Below, one piece after another: positions 11,669 through 23,812 of a DNA stretch of 64,000 nucleotides. Every line of letters starts with the position of its first letter. The first letter of the stretch is position 1. The translations under genes were made by a program, and so were the position numbers. The notes beneath the pieces are model-generated. The model worked only from the letters and a program-made list of their open reading frames with translations. It was not told the DNA's origin and did not search any database. Source of the DNA: Phlebopus portentosus (Eukaryota; Basidiomycota; Agaricomycetes; Boletales; Boletinellaceae); NCBI GenBank assembly GCA_037892935.1, contig JAYXKI010000002.1, positions 2,108,001 to 2,172,000 of the forward strand, in the 5' to 3' direction.

Positions 11669-13266
11669 ATGGATTACTTTCACAACGTGTTGCCTCCCTC
11701 GGAGCTGCTTCGCGTGGGTGCATCTGCACTATCTGACATTCTGAAAAGGCTACGAACATTTGGTGTCCAGCAGCCGAAATCCAACATCGAATTTGATATC
11801 GACAGGAATACAGGATTTATTCCTGCTTCTCCGTTACCACGCTTGCCTCTCGCCTTCGACTTTTGGGAGCGTGCTTTAGCAGAAGCTCCGGATGTGCTTA
11901 GCCTTGGGGACGACGTCTCTGAGGAGGCCGTAGCAAAGCGGGGAAGCAGCGAATACTGGCGCCAACGGATCAGAGAGGTCAGTAAATCTGACGATCGACC
12001 ATTACCATAAGCGCCTAATGACAAGTTTATCTGTCGATGATCAGGGACCGATGATACCAACGCATACCATAGAGAATGACAGGCGGAGACTACAGCGGGC
12101 TCACCTCGTCCTAACCTTTTTGACGCACTTCTACGTGCACTCAACCCCGCCCGCGGGGACGTCCATGCCAGTCGTCGTTCCGAAAACTCTCGCTGTGCCA
12201 TTGGTGGCTGTCTCAAAAATCCTCGGCATCGCTCCTGTCCTGACGTATGCGGACACAGTATTATGGAACGCTTACCCAACGAATCCCGCACTGCCCTTGA
12301 CACTAGACAATTTACACTTTGAACACCTCTTTTCAGGAACAGAAGACGAAGCCGAGTTTTACCGCGCGTCTGCCAGTATTGAGTTGCGTGGTGTCGAACT
12401 CCTGACCATTATCGAGGAATATCACAGTATACCCGATGTCAAAGACGAGGCCTCGATATGGAAGATCTCGCGGGACCTACAGCGTGTTGCAAGCCTCATA
12501 GAAGAGCTGAATGACATTCTGCAAAGCGTTCGAGCGGGATGCGATCCACACGTTTTCCACTGGAACATCCGACCATGGTTCTGTGGTGCAGACGCGGGAG
12601 GGCCAACATCTCCCGGGTGGATATACGAAGGAGTGAGCGATTCAGACAGACTAGACCTCAGTGGGCCCTCTGGCGGACAAAGCACTCTCATGCATACACT
12701 GGACGTCTGGCTCGACATCGACCATAAAATGGCGAAAAGGAGATATCCTCTTCCAAGCGACGATAACAAAAAAGCGGACCTCGGATTTATGGACAGAATG
12801 TGAGTTGGATTTGGAATGTGTCCCCATTGCTCCATTCTCATCAGTAAATACCATAGGCGCCGCTACATGCCAGGTCAGCATCGGGAGTATTTGGAGTATT
12901 TGCAAAACTCACCAAGACCAATACGTGAGCTCGCTCGTCAGACGCCAGCTCTGCGGGAACCGTACAATGCCGCGGTCATGGCTTTGAAAAAATTCCGAGG
13001 TACATCAAGCCTTCTAGTGACTACGATGGCTTGGCTAACGTTCTGCTATTCTTTTCAAAGACAATCACATAAGAGTTGCCTGCCTCTACGTTGTCACGAT
13101 GTCCAAGTCGCAAAGATACAGATGTCCCGTCATGGCTGCAATTGCTAAAGAAGAATCAGGCGCTCTTCGAAGTGGCACAGGGCCCACCCGAGGCACGGGA
13201 GGTACCGAGCTTACGACGCTATTAAAATCGACACGAGATGCGACGCGAAGAGCAGCCCTTGAATAA
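11669..13266 (+). CDS. Indoleamine 2,3-dioxygenase family protein
   Basis: Heme dioxygenase that opens the indole ring of L-tryptophan to N-formylkynurenine, the first step towards kynurenine and NAD. Four exons: 11669-11977, 12045-12799, 12857-12999 and 13061-13266. The protein has about 470 residues, normal for fungal IDO. Family features are the N-terminal FIPASPLPRLP, the heme-pocket region APVLTYADTVLWNAYP, IPDVKDEASIWKISRDLQRV, HWNIRPWF, the strongly conserved RRYMPGQHREYLEYL, and the proximal-histidine helix DNHIRVACLYVVTMSKSQRY, then the C-terminal GTGGTELTTLLKSTRDATR loop. No break is seen. Fungi usually carry two or three IDO paralogs with different tryptophan affinity; which class this is cannot be told here. 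Confidence 0.93.
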
Positions 13267-13579
13267 ATCAATAAAGCGAACCGGTCCTTTTCCCTGGCCC
13301 TGGAAGAAAACTTATTAGCATCGCAATAATTATTTTCATGATCCCGCCGTTCAACCATCATTAGAGCATTCATATCAATACTATACGGAAACGCATGTAA
13401 TCAGTAAACAATCAATAGATATACCTAGCTCTCGATTATTTGCAGATCATTTACTTTGCATTTTTGATGGATTGAGGAAAGAAGAAAAATCCTAGAGAGC
13501 GTGGCTGTGTGGTAGGGTTTGATACGTGATCGGTGACAGTACGCGACGTCACGTCACTCCCGTAGTAAGCACCTCTCTC
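13267..13579. other. Intergenic, IDO 3' flank and CKS1 promoter
   Basis: 313 bp, A+T-rich in its first half, with no open frame of note. It should contain the IDO terminator and the CKS1 promoter. Confidence 0.5.
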
Positions 13580-14157
13580 ATGAACCATCACGACAACGCA
13601 CAACAAGTCGAAAAGCAGGCGAACCAAGCTGGTAATGCAAGCCAGTTATCAAGGGCGGAAGCGCTCAAGAGATGGGAGGATTACGTAGACAAGTGAGTTC
13701 GCTCTCAACGGTATCGATCAGGCGTTGAGTGCTGACACCCGATGATACATGTAAGAATACACTATTCAGAGCGTTATAGCGATGATAAATACGAATATCG
13801 ACACGTCATTCTTCCCAAACCGCTTATGAAGCTCATACCAAAGCAGTATTACAATCCAGATCAATCAGGAACACTACGTCTCCTTTCAGAGGATGAGTGG
13901 CGTGCTATAGGAATCACGCAGAGTTACGGCTGGGTTCACTATGAAGTGCACAGTAAGTCATCGCAGGTCGTTTGAGAGATCCGTTAGTTCGTACTCATCG
14001 TTTCGTTAGCTCCAGAGCCACACGTTCTCCTGTTCCGGCGCGAGCTGAACAAACGGCCACAGCGTAAGCATTATCAACACTGATGTATGCTGTCGGTATG
14101 CTTAACGAGTGCCTGTTTGCTCTCGTTGGTCCAGACGGCAGACCAATAGCGAAGTGA
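13580..14157 (+). CDS. CKS1: Cyclin-dependent kinase regulatory subunit CKS1
   Basis: Small adaptor that binds CDK1 and phosphothreonine sites to promote multisite phosphorylation in cell-cycle control. Exon 1 (13580 to about 13693) encodes a polar N-terminal extension, [18 protein letters not shown]. Exon 2 joins at [20 protein letters not shown], then [20 protein letters not shown] and [11 protein letters not shown]; a third exon gives [17 protein letters not shown]. These are the CKS phosphate-binding pocket and HxPEPH hinge. The hinge reads HTPEPHV, and the usual LGWEHYE is YGWVHYE here. I end the gene after a further intron (donor gtaagc at about 14064, acceptor ccag at 14131-14134) giving a short HGRPIAK tail. 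Without that intron the stop is at 14083. Function does not depend on the choice. Confidence 0.9.
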
Positions 14158-15181
14158 AATTTTACATTCCTTTTCTTCATCTGCACTGCTGTCTCCCCTG
14201 CCGTCGCCTTGCTTTCTGTCCTTTTTTTTTTTGTCGCTGTCATAATACCATTTATTTTTCATACCATTGTTGAGGCGCCTTTTTTGTTCCGTTTTTCATT
14301 TCTGGTTGAGTTCTCCGTCCATAGACGTATTCCGCCGGCCGTACTTGCTGTGGTACCCAGCACTGGACCGAATCACACTCCCGATCCGAAACGATCGTTG
14401 CTTCGTGACTCGCACTATAGCCCTGGTGGTGAGTGGTGAAATGGCGGCCTGCTGACACAGCGTCCATCCGTTGCTCCGTCGGGAAGTTTCGAGTTCATCG
14501 CAGTGTATTTCAGACTTCAGAACTTATGAAACGAGGACCATCGGAGGGTTGTGATGTGGAAATGACTCTTTTGAACGCCGATGCATCACTATACACTGCC
14601 CCGAAGTCGAGTCCGACAAAGAAATGAATAATCACGTCCATTTAACCGATGAACGAGGACAATAATTCTAAACATCCGGCTTACGCGCGGTTGTGAGATA
14701 TCATCGACTAATGCGACTGGATTTATTTTGTTCTATCAGTTATAAAATAGCTCAAACTTCACTATTCACGTGGTCGTGATGCCAAAGATCAATAATGATC
14801 ACATATGTAAATCCCTCCGAGAGAAGTCTTTGTTCTTCTTCGCTCATGGTCTTATCAGCCCGCATCTACTGCGTAGGGGTGTACAGCAAAGTCGAGTAAC
14901 AGTCGGTCAGAGCGGATTTTGAAACATTTGCTTCAGTCTATGAGGCAATACTACAAAGTTAAGCACAGTACTGCAAGGGGTTGATTTGATACGATGATGG
15001 TGATTCTGAGCAGGGTCGCAGAGTGTACACGGGCGTCGACGGCTCATAACGCCGGGAACAAAGTCAATGTTGGCTGGAGCAACCGAGACGGGTCAGAACA
15101 CACAGCAATACGGTGGTAAGGGCGACACAGGCATAGCGGCGTTGTGTGCAGATCAAAACGAGCGCCCACCTCGTCCTCAGC
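14158..15181. other. Intergenic, convergent 3' flanks of CKS1 and insulysin
   Basis: About 1 kb. It includes a T-rich stretch at 14215-14300 (a T10 run near 14222) and several short open frames without recognisable content. No repeats or RNA genes were recognised. Long 3' UTRs of the two convergent genes are the simplest explanation. Confidence 0.5.
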
Positions 15182-18100
15182 TCAAAATCTCGACAACGCC
15201 ACTTCAGCTTCGTCCACAGGTCTGGCAGGGTCAGAAAGTCTGAGGCTCTCCCTGAAAGCAGCGCCATCCGTAATATACTGAACACTCGGATTGAGCTCGA
15301 CAGCGCCCTGGCCGACTGCGGGATGTGAGCGCACGAGCTCGTCGAATTTTGCGAGAAGCTCGCTTGCATTGACGTTCGGCTGATCTTGAAGAGCACTCTC
15401 CCAGTGCTCTCGGACCTTTGCAACTGGCGGCTCGTCTGTACAGAGAGAGTTGAATTCCTCCTCATCTACAAAGACGCCCGCACCGTGCAACGCGCTGAGG
15501 AACCATCTGCAGCCGCCTGGCTAAGCTTGGCTGCAGGCTGTTTCTGCGGACGCATGTGAACAGAAAGCTTCGAACGCTTCGGTGAAGCAGGGTCAACGAA
15601 TTCTTTGAACATCGCAAGGACGTCCTCTTTTGTCACACTAGCCAGTAGTGCAGCGTCATGTTCGCGTCGCGTGAAATCGAGGTATCCGGAATCGATATGT
15701 GTCCAGAATCGCGTGGTTTCCTCCTGCAGGTTCTTCAACTTCTCCGTCCACTTTTGCTCCAAGCTCTTCTTATGCTCTTCAAACTGCTCATCATCCATCG
15801 TCTCGATGACGCCACGCATGTGATCAAGGAAAGCCTCAATACGAGTCTCCAGATATTTTGGATCTTTCTCTGACTGAACGAGTATACGCAAACCTAATGA
15901 CTCCACGCTCTGCCAAGCCGAGGTAAAGACAATATAGCCGAGCTGTTCTTTCGTTCTCAGAATATTGAATGCGGGTTCGTGAAGGATCTGCGCCAATAGC
16001 CTGAACGTCGTGCGTACTCGTGCATCTGATATGGAACCGACGTAACAATAATACGAATTGGAGGCATTGACTTGATCGGGATTCGGAACAGGCAGTTCCC
16101 AGATATAATTGCATGCTACGCACACTATATCAGTGTGATGAGTTCATTACCAAAATATTGGCACTTACGGTTCGGCAAGAGGCGCGACCGCTCCACAGGA
16201 ACTTGGTCCGCAGGAACAGCTTCTGAGCTAAGAATATCTTCCGACATAGATGCGATCCGATTAGCGTCCTATGCAAAAACAGTAAGTAGCGACCAAAACG
16301 ACGTCCATCTAGATATCTTCTCACCTCCTTGCGAAGATTGCCATTCACCAAAACGAGGAATTTGAATTGTGATAGAAGTTTTTGAGCATGTTCACGGAGC
16401 TCCTCAACGGTGATGCCTGTCAGATACGTCAAGATTCATGCTAGTGCATCTTAGCGGGAATCAACTTACTATCTATTTCAGCAAGTTTCTCCGTCAAGGT
16501 ATATTGGCGACCTGCCAGGAGGTATTTCCCGTAGTATTCCGAAAGCGAGTAGGTCTGTCCGAGGAAGAAGTTTTGCCACTGTAGTTTGACCTAGAAGACA
16601 ATATGACACTTCAGAACCAACGTATTACACACGAAAAGAGTCGACTGGTCGCCTACATTTTCCTTTATCACAGCCAGTCTATCCTCGCTGATGTCTAAGT
16701 TTCTGGTCTTTTCAAGAACGTGCTGCGCGAGAACGTGAAGTTTGTCGTTATATCCGCTGAGAGTCATACACAGCCCAAGCATTGACGATCCGAGATCGTA
16801 CTGTAGCCCAGCAAGACTAGCATCATACGAAAACTCCGTCAGAGAGTCTTTCACGAGATCCACATAAAGCCGAGTCATGACGGAAGCGCGAGCAGAAGAA
16901 CCAGCGAAGGGCCTGAAAATAGATGCTCATAAATCGGAGCCAATGTTACGGAAAGGCTCATAAAACTCACGTTCGAGCTTCGACGATGACCTGCGCGCGC
17001 GGAACCCAGAATTGATCGTCCTTCTTATGCCAGACATCGACGAGAGATGTACCCTTGATGAGCGATGGCCGCTTCGCAGGCTGCGGGACCTCGATCTTCT
17101 CAACCTCAACATTATCCGGGACGAACTCGTTCGGTCCAGGAAGGAAGAGTTCAGGAATATCATTTGGGGTACGGGCCTGATCGAGTCAAAATCAAACGTC
17201 TGAATGAAGGAGAGAGGAACACAGAAAGGAACTTACTGCAGCCATAAATTCGGGATCTATTTTCTCTACAGTATATTCGGTTCCATACCAAGGCTCTGTG
17301 ATCCAAGCTTCCGTCTTCCCTATGATACTATGATCCTTTGCCATCACGACAACACGACCACTGTCCACAGTCAACTGCCCAAGCATCTCGTGCACCAAGT
17401 GTTCGTCCCAGTCCCACGTGAGCTTCGGTCCGCTTAGAACGAGGGAACGAGGAATAGGCATCTTTACGTGATCTGAAATCCATGTTGCATAGTTCTCCGG
17501 CCGTCTTTGCTTCTCAGCAAAACGGAAATTCAGCATATTAAGTGTCTGAATCTCGTCCTGGACCCATTGCTGAAGTTCCGTACTTCGCAAGAGACTGAGA
17601 TACTTGTAACACGCGAGTGCTGCCTGACGATAGTTCTCTGGATAAGTGAATCAAATGAATAACTTCGGGAACGTGGATTGGAAATTGAGGAACTTACGGA
17701 AGCCCTCTTTCGACAACTGGACCGAGACCTTGAAGATCTCGAATCCGCGACCAAGACGCTGCTCTCCCGCGCTTAGCGAGATGATCCAACCCTTGTTCTT
17801 TAAATACGCGTGTAGAGAGCCTGGACCTTCGTGCCCCACGAAATGAGCGAGGTAATTAGCAGGCTTCACACGCCAGTGTGGGGCCTGGTATGGCAACGGG
17901 AATGATATTTCAAAGGCGTAGAAATCCATGATCGTCTTTGCATGCACAATTGACTGTTCGGATATAGTAATGTATCAGCATTTCTCTCGAGTATAACTGA
18001 TGCTTAGTATACTCACGGCGCGTTCGTCGTTTCCGAATGGATGATCCAAAATGAGGGGCAAAGGATCTTGTTGACGGTTTCTGATCGGCGAGAACATCAC

Positions 18101-19756
18101 AGCAGCCATTCGAGCCAGATCGTCGAGCGATTCTTCAAATGAAAGTTAGAGTCAGCACTCCAAAACGAATTGATGATACAAACCCTTTCCGATAAGGGCC
18201 AAACTCATTCGACCAGCGCAGTACTCTTTGCTCCACCATTCGATCAAACGACGCCTCGTCTCTCGACCAACACTGCCTCCATCAGCCTCATTTTCACTGT
18301 TCGTCGAATTGACAGATGGGACAGGCGATGCGATACGACTCGGGATCGGGGAGGGTAATGTGCTGGCACTCCCATTTCCATTCAGGAAGTTATTCAATGA
18401 CGGTTTTTCTGCTGGTAAGTTTCCAGAGCGCGCCTTCGCTGACCGAGCCGCTTCAGTGAGAGTCGCTTTGTTACCAGTACCGAACTTCTTCCATGGATGT
18501 CCAGGACGAGTAAGGTGCTTGGTCAACTGGAATATACGCCACACGTCGTTCTGTATGTTCTTCTTGTTCTCAGAGTCTACTGCATTGAGTTCGCGCAGGG
18601 TACAAGAAGGCGAGAACAGTGGCGAGTGGAAGAAACCTGAAAAACGTTCCAATGCACCTTCCAACGCGTTCGACGCGACTGAAAAGTAATAGTTCGTGTT
18701 GGAAGCAGACGTGAATGCATTCGACTCGCCACTGTTTTTTGCGAGGTACTGGAGACAAGATGTATATCAAGTACTCATATCGTCTCCGAACAGTTTGATA
18801 TTTACCTCGGAATATTCATTTTCTTTCGGAAATTGCTCCGTTCCCTGTAGTACACGACATATTTAATTACCAGTATCCTGAGGTCTAAAACCTTAAAATT
18901 CACCATGAATAAGAGATGCTCGCAAAAATGCGCCAGTCCTGGGATGTCATCCTAGTAACAGATTAAATCACATGTCAGTAAAGCTATTTCAGGAAACCTG
19001 GGATAAACTTGAACGTGGGCTGAGGTCACTTTAGTCTTCCAGGGACACCACATCTCCTCAGTGCGAGCGCAAGGCGGCTTTAAATCCACGTAATAGAATG
19101 TCAAGAACCTCGAGAAAGCCCACAATCGTAACCCAATCGTAATTCCCGAAAGTTTCGACATCTCGAACGGATCGGGAAGGAAGGAAAGGAAAATGAACAA
19201 AAAAAAAACTCAAAAAACTCACAGGGTCAGAGAGGTGCCCAACCGCCACGTCCAAGCTCGCCGCTGCCTTGTCTGTTTTCGCGTCGTGTACCAGGACAGC
19301 TTGAAGGCCATTTTCCAGTCGTATGACTCTGTAATCCCGGTCGTCTGCCGGACTCTTCTGGATCGGCGCGCTATAGAGGAAATGTCCTGGCCTGTCACCC
19401 TGCGCGGGCACGTATGACCAATTTTTTGCGTCCTCCTCGACTGTCATGTTAGCGCTTGGGTGCATGTCGTTCAAGATAGAAGACCTGGGAGTGTTAGAGT
19501 TGAACGAAGAGTTGAGGTCAGGAGCGAGAGCGGCCCGCGCGTAGGAGCGTGTATTACTCCCGAATTTGAGAGAATAAATAAGAGGAAGCCTAAAGGAAGG
19601 AAGGCTACGGGGCGAGAGAGCCAGAGGTCGAATGCATGAATGGAGGTAAGCCAGGGGACGCATAAACCCGAGTAGCCTCAGAATGCTAGTGGCGAGTGCA
19701 AACAAGGACCCGCTAAAGTTTAGGACACGCGAGATGAGCCAATTGTTGTCTCGCAT
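15182..19756 (-). CDS. STE23: Insulysin / Ste23-like M16 metalloprotease
   Basis: Large zinc peptidase of the insulin-degrading-enzyme family, which cleaves small peptides in a closed chamber. In yeast, Ste23 and Axl1 process a-factor pheromone. The gene has about a dozen introns. The inverted zinc motif HFCEHLLFM lies near 18910-18950. It is followed by [40 protein letters not shown] and [17 protein letters not shown]. The middle and C-terminal halves carry [52 protein letters not shown] and the RxL/HMRPQ region. The first ATG (19756) adds about 96 residues with hydrophobic and basic stretches before [12 protein letters not shown] (ATG at 19468). This could be an organelle signal or 5' UTR. 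A Ser/Pro-rich insertion sits inside the catalytic half (see findings). Confidence 0.92.
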
Positions 19757-19967
19757 TACGTCAACTTTGACTTGTGTTCTGTGGGTGTGTGTGTGTCTTG
19801 GTGTTCAAGAGTAAAGGGGGCTTCCCATCAATGAGTGCATGTTCATGGTTTATATATATGTGAGATGTATGTAGAGTACCACTACAGTTACAGGAGATGA
19901 CAAAAGAAGCAAGTACCAGCACAGTCAACGAATGGTATTTATACCCACCACATATCAGCACATCTCC

Positions 19968-22091
19968 TTACTGCGCCCATTCTGACTTCAGCACGTCTCG
20001 CAGTATCCCTGCCTCAACTTTATAGTCCAACGGAAGTATTTTCTGCACCCCGTATCGCACTCGCGTGGTTTCCTATGAAAGTTCGAAAATTTTAGGAAAA
20101 GGAAAAAAATAACTCGTCAGCTTTTATCAACCAAAGAGAAAAACCAAACAAACATTGTACGTGTCCTGCTTGGCTCGGCAGTTGAAGTTGTACGTATTGC
20201 ATGTAGATTTCGCCACCGCCGCATTGAATGCACTCTCATCACGTTCTTTCAGGTCGTGTAGTTCATTCGCAGGTCTTCCAAAGACCACAAGACCAACATC
20301 ATTGAAACCCTGCAACCATAACTGTCCCGTATAGTCCGCGACTGACATCGACATGACGTAACGATACTCCGGATCCTTGTAAGATCGATCGCATTTCTCG
20401 CATCGCCAGCCCTCGTTCGTCTCGATAATCTTCCTATTGCAGGAATCGTTGGGGCAAGCTGGATAATACAGGTTATCCGTCTTGATATGCACAATCGTAC
20501 CCCTGCAAGAAAACTGTTCCCCGCCGTCTGTCATTCCAATTTGCGAATCTCTAACTTGAGCTAACGGAAGCATCTGATCTCTGCGGAAAGTAGCGGATCC
20601 ACTTCCTATGCCGGCGGCGCCGGAGTGCGACTTGAATGCAGGCGCTGCATTCAATGAATCAAACCATCCCCGAAGAATGTGCGCTTCCGTGATATCAGGA
20701 TTAACTGCCATGTGTGTCGAGTTCAGCATCGATAACGAGCGACCTACAAGCTTTTGTCAAGAAAGGCCGGAACTGTAATAACTTCGACATCCATACCTCC
20801 GAAGTCACTCACTCTTGCACCTTTGAATGCAAGAACAGCATGCTCTTCGGCATTGTAGGATTCTGCCTGCTTGCCCCAGAGAGTCATGCGCACTGAATAT
20901 TCCGTCCGATCCACAAGAGTTAATTCCCTCTTTTTCGTGGCTCTACTCGAACTCCTGGCAATGATTTCCGTAACTTCAGACACATCCTTCACGATGCCAA
21001 TCACATCTGTACTGCAAAATGAGTACATATAATCCATACAAGATCTTCGGCTTACCACATGTCGCATCCTTCTGTACTTCCCCAAGTTCGGACAATGGGA
21101 CAAAATTGTATTTGATTTGCGGAGCATCCGCTTGGTCTTCACACTGGAAAGATCATTAACTATGCGCCTAACCGAAAAACATGAAAGTGCTCACCTCAAC
21201 AATTTCTGTGTCTCTATTAAGCGAGAGTTCATATTCATTTTGCACATTGGTGAACTTCTTTTTCGCGAGATTTACGCGTGCTTTAGACACATAATAGACC
21301 TTTCCCTCTTCGAGCTTGTCGTAAAACTGCTCGACTTGCTGATTGAAACCCGTCGCGCGTATTTCACCTGATTCGTCCATGAAAGTCACGGTAAACAGCT
21401 GGCCTTCGCCCTTCTGGTTTGACCACTGCCTGATGTCGCTCTTGGCCGTGACACGGGCTCGAATAGTCCATTTGTTTTGGTATGGACTCAATCCTTCGAT
21501 AGGAAAAATGACAGGTGCATTTGCTCTCGCCTGCGGTCTCTGCGCCGGCGCATTGTTTTGATTATTGGCCTGATTGGCTGGTGTGTTGTCGGCAGTAACG
21601 GGGGCTTCTGAGGCTTCCCCGTTAGCAGCACCACTGCGGCCAGGGACGTCGAGACTGGTCGGATCGCCAACCTTTTCCTCGGGGTGAGCTAAAGGCGTCA
21701 ATGACAGAAGGATGAAAACCCTGCATAGCCCGATAAGAAACCAGAAACTCTCTCAGATCGTCACATCACATTAATAAGGCCCGTGGAATACGCACCTTTT
21801 GCTCTGGACGACGTTACAAGTCAGCTTCTCGACCTTTACGATTGAGTTCTTCTTTAGCTCGCCATCCTCAACCATATGGTTAAGCTGAGTCGCAAGCATG
21901 GCTTGCGTGTAGTTGATACCATCCGAAATGACGATACGGTAGCGGTCTGGTACTGACCCTTCGCGCGCTGCACCGATCTTTTTCAGAGACACCAACTGGA
22001 AAATATGGCCAACTTCCCAAAGACCATTGTCTCCTGGCGCTGCAGTGACGAGGCCTTTGACGGAGCCAGCAGAAAGTTCAGGAGTTGACAT
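19968..22091 (-). CDS. RFA1: Replication protein A 70-kDa subunit
   Basis: Largest subunit of the single-strand-DNA-binding trimer RPA, used in replication, repair and recombination. The start is at 22091 ([20 protein letters not shown]). The N-terminal protein-interaction OB fold contains [21 protein letters not shown] Gln/Asn/Ala-rich linker follows. DBD-A opens with [20 protein letters not shown] and holds [24 protein letters not shown] has [17 protein letters not shown] sequence and [24 protein letters not shown] has the zinc ribbon CPNDSC and CEKC separated by 13 residues, and [18 protein letters not shown]. The last short exon encodes [20 protein letters not shown] and ends KSEWAQ at 19968. 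All domains are intact. It is divergent from TIM54 by 153 bp. Confidence 0.96.
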
Positions 22092-22244
22092 GCTGCAAAG
22101 ATGGTCGTCGTAAGAGTGAAAGTCAGGGGGGCGTACAAACATTACTTAGGCGCGGTGTGACTTGTGACGACATAACGCGTTTATTACATAATGATCACCC
22201 ATCTGTGCTTGAAAAAAGAAAGACTCTCTGTTGTGCTGGTGTTC

Positions 22245-23745
22245 ATGAGCACCTCGGGCGACAAGCCACCGCCGCCCGCCTCGCAAGGCTCAAGCTCCAG
22301 TGGTGTGCGCGCCGCTCTGCGCTACACTGGTCTTCCAGTATGGCTCGCCAAACGGCCCAAACTTCCATCTCGGAACTGGTTGATTTTCATCGGCGTCACC
22401 TCTTCAGTCCTCGGGCTGTACACGTATGATCGCAAAAAATGCAAAGACATTCGCGAAAAATACATCAGGCGAGTCGCACACCTAGCTCAGGAGCCTATGG
22501 ATAGCATGGAGCTGCCTCGCAAGGTGACTGTGTATGCCTGTAAATGGCCAGGTGACGAAGACGTTAATCGCAGCCTAAAATACTTCCGGAAGTATGTCAA
22601 GGTTCGTTCATTCGGTATATTTGTTCTATGCTTGCTTGGCTGAATTTTCGTGCCAGCCTGTTCTGGTTGCTGCAGCCATAGACTATGACGTGATAAATGG
22701 TCGCCGTTATGGAGATCTTGCCCGACAAATATCTGACAAGATTAATGCCAACCGCAGAATTGATGAAGGATTGGAGGCTCCCACTTCATCACGTGTTCCT
22801 ACGCCGACAAGGTACTCAAAGGAGGAGCTCGCTATACGTGGGCTCCAGGGCGGGTCAATCATCATTGGGAGAATGACCTTCAAAGAGTACATGGAAGGAT
22901 TGAAACGAGGTTGGACCGAAAGTCCGAAGCGAATAGATCGGGAGGAAAGGCTTGCTCACGAGTTAGAAGGAGATGGACGCTTCGATGAGCCTGAGCCAGA
23001 AAACTCCGTATCAGATCCCTCTGGTGAACCCATTCCGACGAAATCGCGTCTCATGTCTGTTGAAAGTGCACGGGCATTTTCTCCGTACAAGCTTGCTTCT
23101 CAGTCCAATGCTACTTCTCCTTCAGTGTCTTCCACGTCGGTCATTCCACCTCCTGAGACCATCCCTCCTCAACCACCGCTTTTGCTCGTTCCATTTACCA
23201 ACCGTATCGGCTTCAGGCAGATTCCCATGATGATCGTTGATTTCTTCAACCAACGAGCTAAGGTCAAAGCCGGTGCCGAAGCTGCCTATAGGCTAATAAT
23301 GGCTCACGCGCGGCTAATATCTGGCCCTCCACCCAGTCCTACAGGCGCGCCCCTCTTCTCTCCAGATGAGCGACTACCTGAGAATGATCTAGATTTCGAT
23401 CGTCTGGGAGAATCGTACTACCAGAAATCAGTCCTTTCGTTCCGCGATAATATCTTAAAGGCACGCGAAGATTACTACAGAACTTTGCCGGAGAGACTCG
23501 CGACTGCACGCGCTCTAGCGCGCGGCGAAAGGGAGCCAACGAAAGAGGAAACAAACCACCCACCTCTGACTGAGGTTGAGCTCCGACAGGAACGTTTGAC
23601 GAAAGAGATGCGATGGAGGAATAACGAAGAGGGTTGGGAAATTATTCGACCGGATAAAGACGTCGCATGGGACGAACGATTTAGAGGTTCACTCTCCATT
23701 TTTACGGATCCCCCTGAAGAGCCCACTAATGAAAACTCGCAATGA
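22245..23745 (+). CDS. TIM54: Mitochondrial inner-membrane translocase subunit Tim54
   Basis: Subunit of the TIM22 complex that inserts carrier proteins into the inner membrane; it also supports Yme1 assembly. Two exons: 22245-22601 and 22657-23745. The protein has about 480 residues. After a polar N-terminus, residues of about 25-50 (YTGLPVWLAKRPKLPSRNWL then IFIGVTSSVLGLYTYDRKKC) give the single membrane anchor and its conserved basic flank. Then come MELPRKVTVYACKWPGDEDV and VLVAAAIDYDVINGRRYGDL. The C-terminal part has NRIGFRQIPMMIVDFFNQRA and the highly conserved terminal DVAWDERFRGSLSIFTDPPE. The central Pro/Ser-rich segment is variable in the family. Start choice: the ATG at 22245 gives MSTSGDKPPPPAS; an upstream ATG at 22191 would add 18 residues and is less likely. 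Confidence 0.95.
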
Positions 23746-23812
23746 TGTCGAATCTCGCATCAATTTTTTCTTGCAATATTATATCTAGAGCAGCATTCGT
23801 TTGATTTGTGTC

